A DNA stretch of 6,543 nt from Anaerolineae bacterium (GCA_015489285.1 WGAA01000070.1:1-6543); one strand, 5' to 3'. Positions 1 through 5,623 are shown, counted from the first letter of the stretch. Translations and numbers: made by a program. The notes: generated by a model not told the origin, from the letters alone.

Positions 1-1634
1 GTCCGGCCGTCGTTGAGCGTCTGCACGACGGGGTCGAGGCCGAACTCGGTGAGGACATCGTAGACCTGGCCCGGCAGGACGGGCTTATCGAACTTGATCT
101 CCCAGTACGCGCCCCCGGTGAAATCGATCCCCAGCTTCACCGGCGTCCCTATGGTCACCGTCAGGTAGATCATGGCAATGAGACCGGGAACGATGATGGC
201 CGAGGAGAGGAGGTAGAAGTACTTCCGCTTTTGCACGAGGGTGAACAGCCCCTTCCACTTGGGCTCCCCTTGGGGCACCTTCACGTCCAGAATGAGGGGA
301 TTGTCTATCACCGAATCATGGAGTCGGTAGAAGACGAAACGCATGAAGGTGCGGGTGACCCACACCGCGGTGAACATACTCAGGGCCACACCCAGGGCCA
401 GGTTCAGGGCGAAGCCCTTCACCGCGGTGGCCCCAAAGGTGGAGCCGAACTGGTAGAGGATGAGACTGGTAATGATGGTGGACAGGTTGGAGTCCAGAAT
501 GGATGTCCACGCCCGACTGAACCCGGCTTCCACCGCGGGACGCAAGGGTTTCCCCCGCCGGATTTCCTCTTTCATGCGCTCGAAGATGAGGATGTTCGCG
601 TCCACGGCCATGCCCGTTGCCAGGAGGAAACCGGCGATGCCGGGCAGGGTGAGCGTCACAGGGATGAGCTTGAACAGGGAGATGTTCAGCAGGGCGAAAA
701 GGATGAGCGCGAAGTCGGCCAGGAGGCCGGGCAGACGGTAGTAGACGAGCATGAAGAGGAGGACGGCCAGAACGCCCACGATGCCCGCGACGACGCTCCG
801 CTGGATGGAGTCCTTCCCCAGGGTCGGCCCGATCTGGTCCACCGCGACGACCCGCATGGGGATGGGGAGGGCACCGTAGCGCAACTGGACGGCCAGGGCC
901 TTCGCTTCGTCCACGGTAAAGTTCCCGGTAATCACGCCCCGTCCCTTGGTGATGGGGTCCTTGATGACGGGCGCCGAGATCACCTGCTTGTCCAGGACGA
1001 TGGCCAGCACATCTCCCACGTGCCGACTGGTGTAATCGCGGAAGATCTTGGCCCCTTCCGCGTTCAGCTCGAACTCGACTTCGGGTTCGTTCGTGGTGGG
1101 GTTGAAGACGACACGGGCCGTCTTCAGGTATCGCCCCGTCATGACGGTCTTGTACACGTAGTCGTTGGGACCGGGGAGGGCGTCGGGCGGGATGTCGGCC
1201 CGGGGTTTGGGGTCCCCCTCGGTCGTGCGTATGTACTGTCCCGGCCGCACGGGATGATCTTTGGGCACTTCGACGAATTCGAGAAGGCCGGTGCTCTTGA
1301 TGGCTGCAATCGCGTCTTCCGGATTTTCGATGCCGGGGATCTCGACGATGATGCGCCGATCCCCCTGCACCTGGACGACGGCCTCGGCCACGCCCAGGCC
1401 GTTAACGCGGTTCTCGATAATGGTGCGGACGGCTTCCATCGCCTGGGCGTCGATCTTCTCACCCGGCGGCACGTCGGCTTCGAGGAGGACGCGGATGCCG
1501 CCCTTCAGGTCCAAGCCGAGCTTGAGGTTCAGATCACGGCCGAAAATCGTGGGGTGATCGATGGGTAGCGCAATCCAGATGGCAAGCGCGTACAGGATAA
1601 GGACGATGATCAAAGTGCGTGTTGTACGATCCAT
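1..1634 (-). CDS. secDF: Fused protein translocase SecDF (3' end beyond window)
   Basis: The minus strand reads open from an ATG at 1634 to the window edge (544 codons). SecDF is the membrane accessory of SecYEG that uses the proton gradient to pull exported proteins outward. Seen: a hydrophobic N-terminal helix (about residues 7-24); SecD motif GLDLKGG (40-46); a large extracytoplasmic domain; GPTLGKDS (269-276) before a set of membrane helices; GMAVDAN with Asp345, aligning with the proton-path Asp of the Thermus SecDF D5 motif; and ERMKEE. After a linker (about 438-471) a new helix (about 472-492) and the SecF signature GIDFTGG (502-508) follow in the same frame, so SecD and SecF are one polypeptide. 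The SecF C-terminal half, including its proton-path Asp and Arg, is not visible. An AGGGAG-type Shine-Dalgarno at 1643-1649 supports the start. Identity is very secure. Confidence 0.96.
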   Translation of the reverse strand, partial: MDRTTRTLIIVLILYALAIWIALPIDHPTIFGRDLNLKLGLDLKGGIRVLLEADVPPGEKIDAQAMEAVRTIIENRVNGLGVAEAVVQVQGDRRIIVEIPGIENPEDAIAAIKSTGLLEFVEVPKDHPVRPGQYIRTTEGDPKPRADIPPDALPGPNDYVYKTVMTGRYLKTARVVFNPTTNEPEVEFELNAEGAKIFRDYTSRHVGDVLAIVLDKQVISAPVIKDPITKGRGVITGNFTVDEAKALAVQLRYGALPIPMRVVAVDQIGPTLGKDSIQRSVVAGIVGVLAVLLFMLVYYRLPGLLADFALILFALLNISLFKLIPVTLTLPGIAGFLLATGMAVDANILIFERMKEEIRRGKPLRPAVEAGFSRAWTSILDSNLSTIITSLILYQFGSTFGATAVKGFALNLALGVALSMFTAVWVTRTFMRFVFYRLHDSVIDNPLILDVKVPQGEPKWKGLFTLVQKRKYFYLLSSAIIVPGLIAMIYLTVTIGTPVKLGIDFTGGAYWEIKFDKPVLPGQVYDVLTEFGLDPVVQTLNDGR

Positions 1635-1735
1635 GGACCAATCTCCCTCGTGTGGACAAGCCTCGGGGGTGAGAACGGGGTCCTCCGGCGGAGAACGACT
1701 CTTCCTCCCCCCGGGATGTCGAGTTAAACCGATCA

Positions 1736-1764
1736 AGTATAGACTAGCCCTTGGGTCATGTCAA
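1736..1764 (-). promoter_or_regulatory. Sigma70-type promoter of secDF
   Basis: On the minus strand TTGACA (1759-1764) is followed after exactly 17 bp by TATACT (1736-1741). Transcription should begin near 1729, giving a leader of about 95 nt before the secDF ATG. The leader holds one small hairpin (TTCTCCGCCGGAGGA, near 1684-1698). With a perfect -35, ideal spacing and five of six -10 bases, this looks like a strong constitutive promoter. Confidence 0.8.
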
Positions 1765-1816
1765 AGCGGGGGAAGTCCAATGAGGAGGATACAAAAATGC
1801 GCGAGAAGCCCCCGTC

Positions 1817-1825
1817 TGGTATAAT
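1817..1825 (+). promoter_or_regulatory. Extended -10 promoter of the toxin-antitoxin operon
   Basis: TGGTATAAT is a perfect extended -10 element (TGn plus TATAAT). No recognisable -35 lies 16-18 bp upstream, as is usual for extended -10 promoters. Transcription should begin near 1832, about 67 nt before the antitoxin ATG at 1899. The element lies inside the reading frame that would exist if translation began at the upstream ATG at 1758, which argues against that longer start. Confidence 0.65.
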
Positions 1826-1860
1826 GTGTACCGCAAGTATGCGTTGCGAGCGGCCTATAC
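1819..1860 (+). promoter_or_regulatory. Nested dyads over the TA promoter, candidate operator
   Basis: Two inverted repeats share nearly one centre: GTATA (1819-1823) with TATAC (1856-1860), and inside them CGCAA (1832-1836) with TTGCG (1844-1848), centred at 1839.5-1840. They cover the -10 box and predicted start of transcription of the UPF0175/DUF3368 operon, where an autoregulating antitoxin would bind. The arms are only 5 bp each, so chance is a real alternative. Confidence 0.3.
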
Positions 1861-1898
1861 AACGTGAGCGCAGAGTCTCGCCACGGAGAGGATATGGC

Positions 1899-2153
1899 AT
1901 GAGAGAAACGACACTGCAGATTCCGCAAGACATCCTGGATTCGGCACGACTCACCCTCGATGACCTGAGGCTTGAACTGGCCGTCCATTTGTACAAGGAA
2001 GGACGGCTCTCCATTGGTAAGGCGCGCGAACTGGCTGGCATGTCCTTGTGGGAGTTCCGTCAGGTCCTGGCAGCCCGGAAGATTCCCCCTCACTATGATG
2101 TGGAGGACCTGGAAGAGGATATGACCACCCTCCGCCGGTTAGGACACCTATGA
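1899..2153 (+). CDS. UPF0175 family antitoxin-like protein
   Basis: An 84-residue protein with the layout of UPF0175 (PF03683), small proteins usually encoded directly before PIN-like toxins and regarded as their antitoxins. Seen: a short strand-like N-terminus (TLQIP, 5-9), a helix LRLELAVHLYKEG (23-35), a helix-turn-helix-like stretch LSIGKARELAGMSLWEF (37-53), and the family-typical tail HYDVEDLEED (65-74), probably the toxin-facing part. The ATG at 1899 is chosen because GGAGAGG lies 7 nt upstream (1885-1891) and a perfect extended -10 lies further up; the ATG at 1758 would place the promoter inside the gene and add 47 unrelated residues. The stop overlaps the next gene's start by 4 bp, so the two are translationally coupled. 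Antitoxin function and promoter autorepression are inferred from family and context. Confidence 0.88.
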   Translation: MRETTLQIPQDILDSARLTLDDLRLELAVHLYKEGRLSIGKARELAGMSLWEFRQVLAARKIPPHYDVEDLEEDMTTLRRLGHL

Positions 2154-2638
2154 TCGTCGTCAGCAATACTTCGCCCATTACAAACCTGGCAGCCATTGAC
2201 CATTTGCACCTCCTTCGAGATCTCTACGGCCGGATTTACATCCCCAGGGGTGTATGGGATGAACTCAATGCCTTTGGTCGTCCCTGGCCCGGACGGAATG
2301 AGGTAGCCGAGGCGGACTGGATTGCTCAGCGTTCTGTGCAGGATAAGAAGGTTGTCGCTGTATTACAACGAGATTTGGACCGTGGGGAAGCAGAAACGAT
2401 TGCTTTGGCTTTGGAAATGGGGGCGGATCTTGTCCTCCTGGATGAACGGGAAGGCCGCCATATGGCCCAACGGCTTGGCTTGGAGGTCATCGGTGTGGTA
2501 GGCATCCTGCTGGCAGCAAAGGCCGAGGGGTTGATAGCGACTGTACGGCCCTTACTTGATGATTTGCGATACAGAGCAGGCTTCTACCTCAGCGACTCGC
2601 TGTACACTCAGGTCCTAAAAATCGCTCAGGAGGAATGA
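2150..2638 (+). CDS. DUF3368 PIN-like protein, probable toxin
   Basis: A 162-residue protein matching DUF3368 (PF11848), PIN-fold relatives of VapC-type ribonucleases that pair with UPF0175. Seen: N-terminal strand IVVSNTSPITNLAAI (2-16), IPRGVWDEL (31-39), the acidic cluster DRGEAE (77-82) opening the central helix, VLLDEREGR (95-103) and the family-typical C-terminus with GFYLSDSLY (144-152). Canonical PIN nucleases have Asp at the first metal-binding position; here it is Asn6, a change I recall as common in DUF3368, which leaves open whether the protein cleaves RNA. Length is normal and there is no break. The ATG overlaps the antitoxin stop by 4 bp. Codon use is visibly less GC-biased than in secDF or gdh (for example runs of ttg, gct, gaa), fitting horizontal acquisition. 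RNA cleavage is an inference from the fold. Confidence 0.87.
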   Translation: MIVVSNTSPITNLAAIDHLHLLRDLYGRIYIPRGVWDELNAFGRPWPGRNEVAEADWIAQRSVQDKKVVAVLQRDLDRGEAETIALALEMGADLVLLDEREGRHMAQRLGLEVIGVVGILLAAKAEGLIATVRPLLDDLRYRAGFYLSDSLYTQVLKIAQEE

Positions 2639-2726
2639 AGGACCGGCGTCCCTGTCGAATTTTACCCCCTCTCTCCATCCTCTCTGCCAGGTCCTCCAAC
2701 CGCGGCTCCGTGTACACCATTCTGCG

Positions 2727-2741
2727 AGACTTCGGAAGTCT
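2727..2741. repeat. 15-bp palindrome
   Basis: AGACTTC and GAAGTCT flank a single central G. No T-run follows on either strand, so it is not an obvious terminator. It could be a protein-binding site or a small dispersed palindrome. Confidence 0.6.
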
Positions 2742-2766
2742 GGACCGCAACGCCGGGCGCTAAACG

Positions 2767-2794
2767 TAACGAGTCACGAGTAACGAGTAATTCG
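2767..2794 (+). repeat. Heptamer tandem array 1 (TAACGAG type)
   Basis: Four 7-bp units: TAACGAG, TCACGAG, TAACGAG, TAATTCG. The first 24 bases recur with one difference at 2928-2951 in array 3. TAA appears in two of the three plus-strand frames; the second unit has TCA in place of a stop. Confidence 0.85.
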
Positions 2795-2846
2795 GGGTGC
2801 GAGGATAAGGTTGGTGTAAGGATAAGGAGCCTGGGGGGAAGACAAT

Positions 2847-2874
2847 GATTAACGATTGACGATTAACGATTAAA
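2847..2874 (+). repeat. Heptamer tandem array 2 (GATTAAC type)
   Basis: Four 7-bp units: GATTAAC, GATTGAC, GATTAAC, GATTAAA. In the register of array 1 these read TAACGAT, TGACGAT, TAACGAT. The stop words at 2850, 2857 and 2864 fall in three different plus-strand frames. Confidence 0.87.
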
Positions 2875-2911
2875 AAGTTGACGGAAGGACAAGATCGGCC
2901 CAACAACGCCA

Positions 2912-2929
2912 ACGTTCGTAACGTTCGTA
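2912..2929 (+). repeat. Tandem 9-bp duplication
   Basis: ACGTTCGTA occurs twice head to tail and merges directly into heptamer array 3. It has a different period from its neighbours but a similar ACG-containing composition. Confidence 0.75.
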
Positions 2930-2955
2930 ACGAGTGACGAGTAACGAGTAACCGA
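2928..2955 (+). repeat. Heptamer tandem array 3 (TAACGAG type)
   Basis: Units TAACGAG, TGACGAG, TAACGAG, then a degenerate TAACCGA. It matches array 1 at 23 of 24 bases; the second unit is TGACGAG here and TCACGAG there. Stop words at 2928, 2935 and 2942 cover all three plus-strand frames. Confidence 0.87.
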
Positions 2956-3003
2956 CTGGCGCGAGAACAAGGTTGATTCTACAGCGCCAACCCACTCGCC
3001 CAA

Positions 3004-3045
3004 ATTACGCATTACGCATTACGCATCACGCATCACGCACCACGT
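3004..3045 (-). repeat. Heptamer tandem array 4, entering the phosphatase gene
   Basis: Six 7-bp units on the plus strand: ATTACGC three times, ATCACGC twice, then ACCACGT. Read on the minus strand, the units give TGA, TGA, TAA, TAA, TAA at 7-nt steps (first bases 3035, 3028, 3021, 3014, 3007), covering all three frames. The first TGA is the phosphatase stop codon, so its last residues (Arg-Gly-Ala) and its stop are made of repeat sequence. Confidence 0.9.
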
Positions 3046-3893
3046 ATCCCCAATTCCTCGATCTTCCGCAACACGATGGGATGGAGGTAGCCGTTGGAGG
3101 CGACGATGCCGTAGGGATTGGCGGGATCCGGCTTGTTGTAGCGGAACGGCCGGCCGTACAGGTCCGTCATCATGCCCCCGGCCGCGTGGAGGATCGCTTC
3201 CGGCGCGCAGAGGTCCCACTCCTTCGTGCCCCGGGTGGGATGGACGTACACGTCGGCTTTCTGCAATGCGAGCAACGCGATCTTCATCCCCACACTCCCG
3301 TGACGGATCTCGCGCCGGATGCCCAGCGCGGCCATCAGGGCATCCACCTTATCGCTCCGGTGCGAGCGGCTCACGGCCATGACCGCCTGCCCCGGGTCAT
3401 CGACCGAGGAAACCCGCAGGGGACGCCACCCGTCCTCGTCCCACACCCAGGCCCCTTCGCTGATGATTCCGGCCAGGAGGAGATCACGCGGCGGGGAATA
3501 GACCACCCCCAGGGTTGCCGTCCCCGCGACGGCCAAACCCACCATGATACTCCACTGATCCACCCGTTCCGTGAACTCGCGCGTGCCGTCCAGCGGATCC
3601 ACGCACCACAACCGCCTCCGACCCAGACGGGTCGTCGGGTCATCGGCCGACTCCTCGGCCAGGATCCCATCGTCGGGGAACGCGGAACGCAATCCCCTCA
3701 CGAGAAAGGCGTTGACCTCCCGGTCCGCCTGGGTGACGGGATCATCCTCCCCCTTGTACTCCACGACCATGTCGGGGGTGTAATAGCGCAACGCGAGGGG
3801 GCCCGCGGCCAACACCAGGCGCAAGGCCTCCTCCATTTCCCTCCGAAAACTCAGGATGGGGGGAAGGGGCAGGGAATCGGATGGGTGGAGCAT
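3033..3893 (-). CDS. Inositol monophosphatase family phosphatase, CysQ-like
   Basis: A 286-residue Mg2+-dependent phosphatase of the IMPase/FBPase/bisphosphate-nucleotidase superfamily. Seen: DPVTQADREVN (51-61); the metal-binding pair Glu80-Glu81; the signature WCVDPLDGTREF (96-107) with Asp99 and Asp102; and the second signature EWDLCAPEAIL (225-235) with Asp227. The form DPLDGTREF resembles CysQ (3'(2'),5'-bisphosphate nucleotidase) more than classical inositol monophosphatases (DPLDGTxNF), so the substrate may be PAP or a similar phospho-nucleotide; inositol phosphate remains possible. Length is typical and no key residue is missing. The ATG at 3893 is chosen for its ideal Shine-Dalgarno; the frame stays open upstream into gdh but overlaps that gene and looks non-native. 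It lies 74 bp behind gdh on the same strand, with a hairpin in the gap. Its stop codon lies in a heptamer repeat. Confidence 0.92.
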   Translation of the reverse strand: MLHPSDSLPLPPILSFRREMEEALRLVLAAGPLALRYYTPDMVVEYKGEDDPVTQADREVNAFLVRGLRSAFPDDGILAEESADDPTTRLGRRRLWCVDPLDGTREFTERVDQWSIMVGLAVAGTATLGVVYSPPRDLLLAGIISEGAWVWDEDGWRPLRVSSVDDPGQAVMAVSRSHRSDKVDALMAALGIRREIRHGSVGMKIALLALQKADVYVHPTRGTKEWDLCAPEAILHAAGGMMTDLYGRPFRYNKPDPANPYGIVASNGYLHPIVLRKIEELGIRGA

Positions 3894-3896
3894 CAC

Positions 3897-3908
3897 ATCA
3901 CCTCCTTT
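3897..3908 (-). promoter_or_regulatory. Exceptionally strong Shine-Dalgarno site of the phosphatase
   Basis: The minus strand reads AAAGGAGGTGAT, complementary over 12 bases to the usual 3' end of bacterial 16S rRNA. The core GGAGG lies 7 nt before the ATG at 3893. An in-frame GTG lies one codon upstream but would be only 4 nt from the core, so ATG is preferred. Confidence 0.8.
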
Positions 3909-3916
3909 GGGATGGG

Positions 3917-3956
3917 ACGTGGGGCCCTGGGTCCGGGCGGATCCGGGGCCCCACGT
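3917..3956 (-). other. Intercistronic hairpin between gdh and the phosphatase gene
   Basis: ACGTGGGGCCC (3917-3927) pairs perfectly with GGGCCCCACGT (3946-3956), an 11-bp GC-rich stem. The 18-nt loop can extend the stem (3929-3934 with 3939-3944) with mismatches on the minus strand. It begins 11 nt after the gdh stop and ends 8 nt before the phosphatase Shine-Dalgarno. No U-run follows in the direction of transcription, so a classical terminator is unlikely; an mRNA-stabilising end or partial attenuator is more plausible. Confidence 0.75.
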
Positions 3957-3967
3957 GATAGGTCGGG

Positions 3968-5227
3968 TTAGGGGTAGACGCCGCGGGCTTCCAGGGCCTC
4001 GGCCACACGGCTGATGGCCAGGGTGTACGCGGCCGTTCGCAGATCGACCTTCTTGGCCAGGGCCTGATCCCACACCGCGTCGAAGTTCGTGAGCATGATG
4101 CGCTTCAACTGCCGCCGGATCTCGTCCTCCGTCCAGAAGAAGGACTGGAGATCCTGCACCCACTCGAAGTAGGAGACGACCACACCGCCCGCGTTGCAGA
4201 GAATATCGGGGATGATGGTCACCCCCTTGTCCAGGAGGATTTTATCCGCCTCCACGGTGAGGGGGCCGTTTGCGCCCTCGGCAATGAAGCGGGCCTGGAC
4301 GTGGGGAGCCAGCTCCTCGTCGATGACGCCCTCCAGGGCGGCCGGCACCAGGACGTCCACGTCCATGGTCAGCAGCTCCCGGTTGGTGATGGGATCGCCC
4401 AGGGGGTAGGTGGCCACGGTTCCCGTCTGGTCCGCGTGGCGTTTCAGGTCGAAGGGGTCGATGCCGTTGGGGTTGTACACGCCCCCGTGGACATCGCTCA
4501 CCGCGACGATCTTCGCCCCCTCCCGGTGCATGGCCATCGCGGCGACGGACCCCACGTTGCCGAACCCCTGGACCGCGACGGTGACATCGTGGAGGTGGAC
4601 TCCCTTGCGGTGTAAGGTTTCCCGGGTGGTGTACATCACCCCCAGGCCCGTCGCGTCGATGCGACCTTTGGATCCGCCGATGGAGATGGGCTTCCCGGTG
4701 ACGACCGCGGGGACGGAATAGCCCTTGTGGATGGAGAATGTATCCATGATCCACCCCATGACCTTGGGATTCGTTCCCACATCCGGGGCGGGGATATCTC
4801 GTTCGGGACCCAGGAGGATGCTGATTTCCGCCGTGTAGCGACGGGTGAGACGTTTGAGCTCGCCCTCGGAAAGCTCCGCGGGGTCCACGGCCACGCCGCC
4901 CTTCGCTCCCCCGTAGGGCAAGTCCATGAGCGCGCATTTCCACGTCATCCACATGGCCAAAGCCCGCACCTCGTCCAGGGTCACACTGGGGTGATAGCGG
5001 ATGCCCCCTTTGGTGGGGCCCTTCACCGTGCTGTGGTGGACCCGATAGCCGGTGAACATGCGCAGCCGTCCGTCATCCATGATCACGGGGAAATGGACGA
5101 TAAGCTCCCGCTTGGGGGTGAGGAGGAACTCCTGAATGTCCTCGGCGAGGTTGAGATGCTGGGCCGCCTCGAGGAACTGGGCCTTGGCCACCTCGTACGC
5201 GCTTCGCCTTTTCGCTTCTTCGGGCAT
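3968..5227 (-). CDS. gdhA: Glutamate dehydrogenase (Glu/Leu/Phe/Val family)
   Basis: A 419-residue cytoplasmic hexameric-type dehydrogenase that interconverts glutamate with 2-oxoglutarate and ammonium using NAD(P). Seen: N-terminal substrate domain with Lys73 (GPTKGGIR), Lys97 (MTWKCAL) and Lys109 in LPYGGAKGGV; Asp149 in APDVGTN; a Rossmann domain with GFGNVGS (221-227) and VSDVHGG (243-249); then EGANGPLT (317-324) and NAGGVVVSYFEW (345-356) with Ser352. The spacing Lys73-Lys97-Lys109-Asp149 equals that of Clostridium symbiosum GDH (89-113-125-165). Lys73, which binds the glutamate side-chain carboxylate and is absent from leucine dehydrogenases, supports glutamate as substrate. Asp245 at the end of the second Rossmann strand hints at NAD rather than NADP, weakly. 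AAGGAGG at 5234-5240, 6 nt upstream, fixes the ATG at 5227; an in-frame ATG at 5401 has no Shine-Dalgarno and adds a non-native extension. The phosphatase gene follows. Confidence 0.95.
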   Translation of the reverse strand: MPEEAKRRSAYEVAKAQFLEAAQHLNLAEDIQEFLLTPKRELIVHFPVIMDDGRLRMFTGYRVHHSTVKGPTKGGIRYHPSVTLDEVRALAMWMTWKCALMDLPYGGAKGGVAVDPAELSEGELKRLTRRYTAEISILLGPERDIPAPDVGTNPKVMGWIMDTFSIHKGYSVPAVVTGKPISIGGSKGRIDATGLGVMYTTRETLHRKGVHLHDVTVAVQGFGNVGSVAAMAMHREGAKIVAVSDVHGGVYNPNGIDPFDLKRHADQTGTVATYPLGDPITNRELLTMDVDVLVPAALEGVIDEELAPHVQARFIAEGANGPLTVEADKILLDKGVTIIPDILCNAGGVVVSYFEWVQDLQSFFWTEDEIRRQLKRIMLTNFDAVWDQALAKKVDLRTAAYTLAISRVAEALEARGVYP

Positions 5228-5351
5228 GACGAACCTCCTTCTTCCTTGTAAGGTGATGGGGACATGTGCCACGCCGGACACATCCCAGGTTGCGTTTTTT
5301 CGCCTCCCGACCCGACGCCCGGCCGCTTTCCGGCATTCCGGAACTCGACCC
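5228..5351 (-). other. gdh proximal leader
   Basis: This 124-bp stretch runs from the end of the terminator tail to the gdh ATG. It contains a perfect hairpin TTCCGG-CATT-CCGGAA (5328-5343), a GCG-A6-CGC mini-hairpin near 5293-5304, and the Shine-Dalgarno. I found no convincing -35/-10 pair here on the minus strand, so either the gdh promoter is weak or unusual, or transcription enters from upstream through the terminator. Confidence 0.5.
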
Positions 5352-5397
5352 AATAAAATAGGGAGATCGGTTCCCCTCACGAGGAGCCGTATCTCCC
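5352..5397 (-). terminator. Intrinsic terminator or attenuator upstream of gdh
   Basis: In the minus-strand RNA, GGGAGAT (5391-5397) pairs with ATCTCCC (5361-5367). Inside, CGG pairs with CCG and CTCCT with AGGGG around a CGTG loop, about 15 pairs in total. The tail TATTTTATT follows at once (5352-5360). The plus-strand direction has no U-rich tail, so the element acts on minus-strand transcripts. It lies 125-170 nt before the gdh start, so it either ends the transcript of the upstream small gene or structured RNA, or works as an attenuator in a long gdh leader. Confidence 0.78.
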
Positions 5398-5418
5398 TCA
5401 TGCTGTCTGTCCGTATGA

Positions 5419-5442
5419 GGCCGTCGGGGTGTCCCCGCGGCC
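5419..5442. other. Hairpin, 10-bp stem
   Basis: GGCCG-T-CGGGG pairs with CCCCG-CGGCC around a TGT loop, with the T at 5424 bulged. It is the last structure before the terminator in the minus-strand direction. Confidence 0.65.
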
Positions 5443-5481
5443 GAATCTGTCAGGGTACGATGACCACGACGCCGCGCCGGA

Positions 5482-5511
5482 CCGGACGCGTCCGGAGGCA
5501 AAGCACTCCGG
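5482..5511. other. Overlapping alternative hairpins
   Basis: CCGGACGCGTCCGG (5482-5495) is a perfect 14-bp palindrome. Its right end is shared by a second hairpin, CCGGAG (5492-5497) with CTCCGG (5506-5511) around an 8-nt loop. Both cannot form at once, an arrangement seen in switch-like RNAs, though GC-rich DNA produces such overlaps by chance. Confidence 0.55.
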
Positions 5512-5523
5512 CCAGGGATATTA

Positions 5524-5553
5524 GCGCAAAGTGGTCATTTAGGCCACTTTCGC
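5524..5553. other. Hairpin AAAGTGG/CCACTTT
   Basis: AAAGTGG (5528-5534) pairs with CCACTTT (5544-5550), extended below by GCG/CGC across one bulged C and above by up to two more pairs around an ATTTA loop. No U-run follows on either strand. Confidence 0.65.
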
Positions 5554-5580
5554 CAGGACGTTGGTCGGGGAAAATCGAAC

Positions 5581-5612
5581 GGGGGCACCGGCCCGCCCTT
5601 GCCGGTGCCCCC
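5581..5612 (-). terminator. Strong 12-bp hairpin, possible terminator of the small gene
   Basis: GGGGGCACCGGC (5581-5592) pairs perfectly with GCCGGTGCCCCC (5601-5612) around an 8-nt loop. In the minus-strand direction it is followed by GTTCGATTTT (5571-5580), a weak and displaced U-run. It lies about 130 nt after the stop of the 93-residue gene. Terminator activity is plausible but less convincing than for the element at 5352-5397. Confidence 0.5.
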
Positions 5613-5623
5613 TATCAGAAAGG

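Larger units (their letters stand above)
2639..3032. other. Convergent intergenic region rich in short tandem repeats
   Basis: This lies between the 3' ends of the DUF3368 gene (plus) and the phosphatase gene (minus). No reading frame in it looks protein-like. It contains a 15-bp palindrome, three TNACGNN-type heptamer arrays plus most of a fourth that runs into the phosphatase gene, a 9-bp tandem duplication, and a separated repeat of AGGATAAGG (2802-2810 and 2819-2827). No convincing intrinsic terminator was found for either gene; the best candidate after the toxin gene is a weak GGAC/GTCC hairpin (near 2641-2652) followed by ATTTT. Confidence 0.8.

Noticed and set aside
231..1568. Long plus-strand reading frame opposite secDF (445 codons)
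   Set aside because: It is antisense to a clear SecDF protein; its translation is His/Gly/Asp-rich without any domain, typical of the complement of a GC-rich gene.
1758..1898. Longer UPF0175 protein starting at the ATG at 1758
   Set aside because: The perfect extended -10 box would lie inside the gene, and the extra residues do not belong to the family.
2767..3045. CRISPR array
   Set aside because: The repeats are contiguous 7-mers without spacers, and no cas genes are present.
2973..3971. Plus-strand reading frame opposite the phosphatase (332 codons)
   Set aside because: It is antisense to a protein with full IMPase motifs and starts inside tandem repeats; composition is not protein-like.
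3894..4163. N-terminal extension of the phosphatase into gdh
   Set aside because: The extra 90 codons overlap the end of gdh in another frame and lack family similarity, while the ATG at 3893 has an ideal Shine-Dalgarno.
4242..4952. Second minus-strand frame inside gdh (236 codons)
   Set aside because: It is a shifted-frame shadow of gdh, rich in Gly/Arg/Pro, with no domain.
5228..5401. N-terminal extension of GDH starting at 5401
   Set aside because: No ribosome site precedes that ATG, the extension runs through the terminator hairpin, and 419 residues is already full length for the family.
5571..5612. T-box or tRNA-like element (GGGGGCACCGG and GTTCGATTT words)
   Set aside because: The T-box core TGGNACCGCG is not matched and no acceptor or T-stem pairing can be formed around GTTCGATT.
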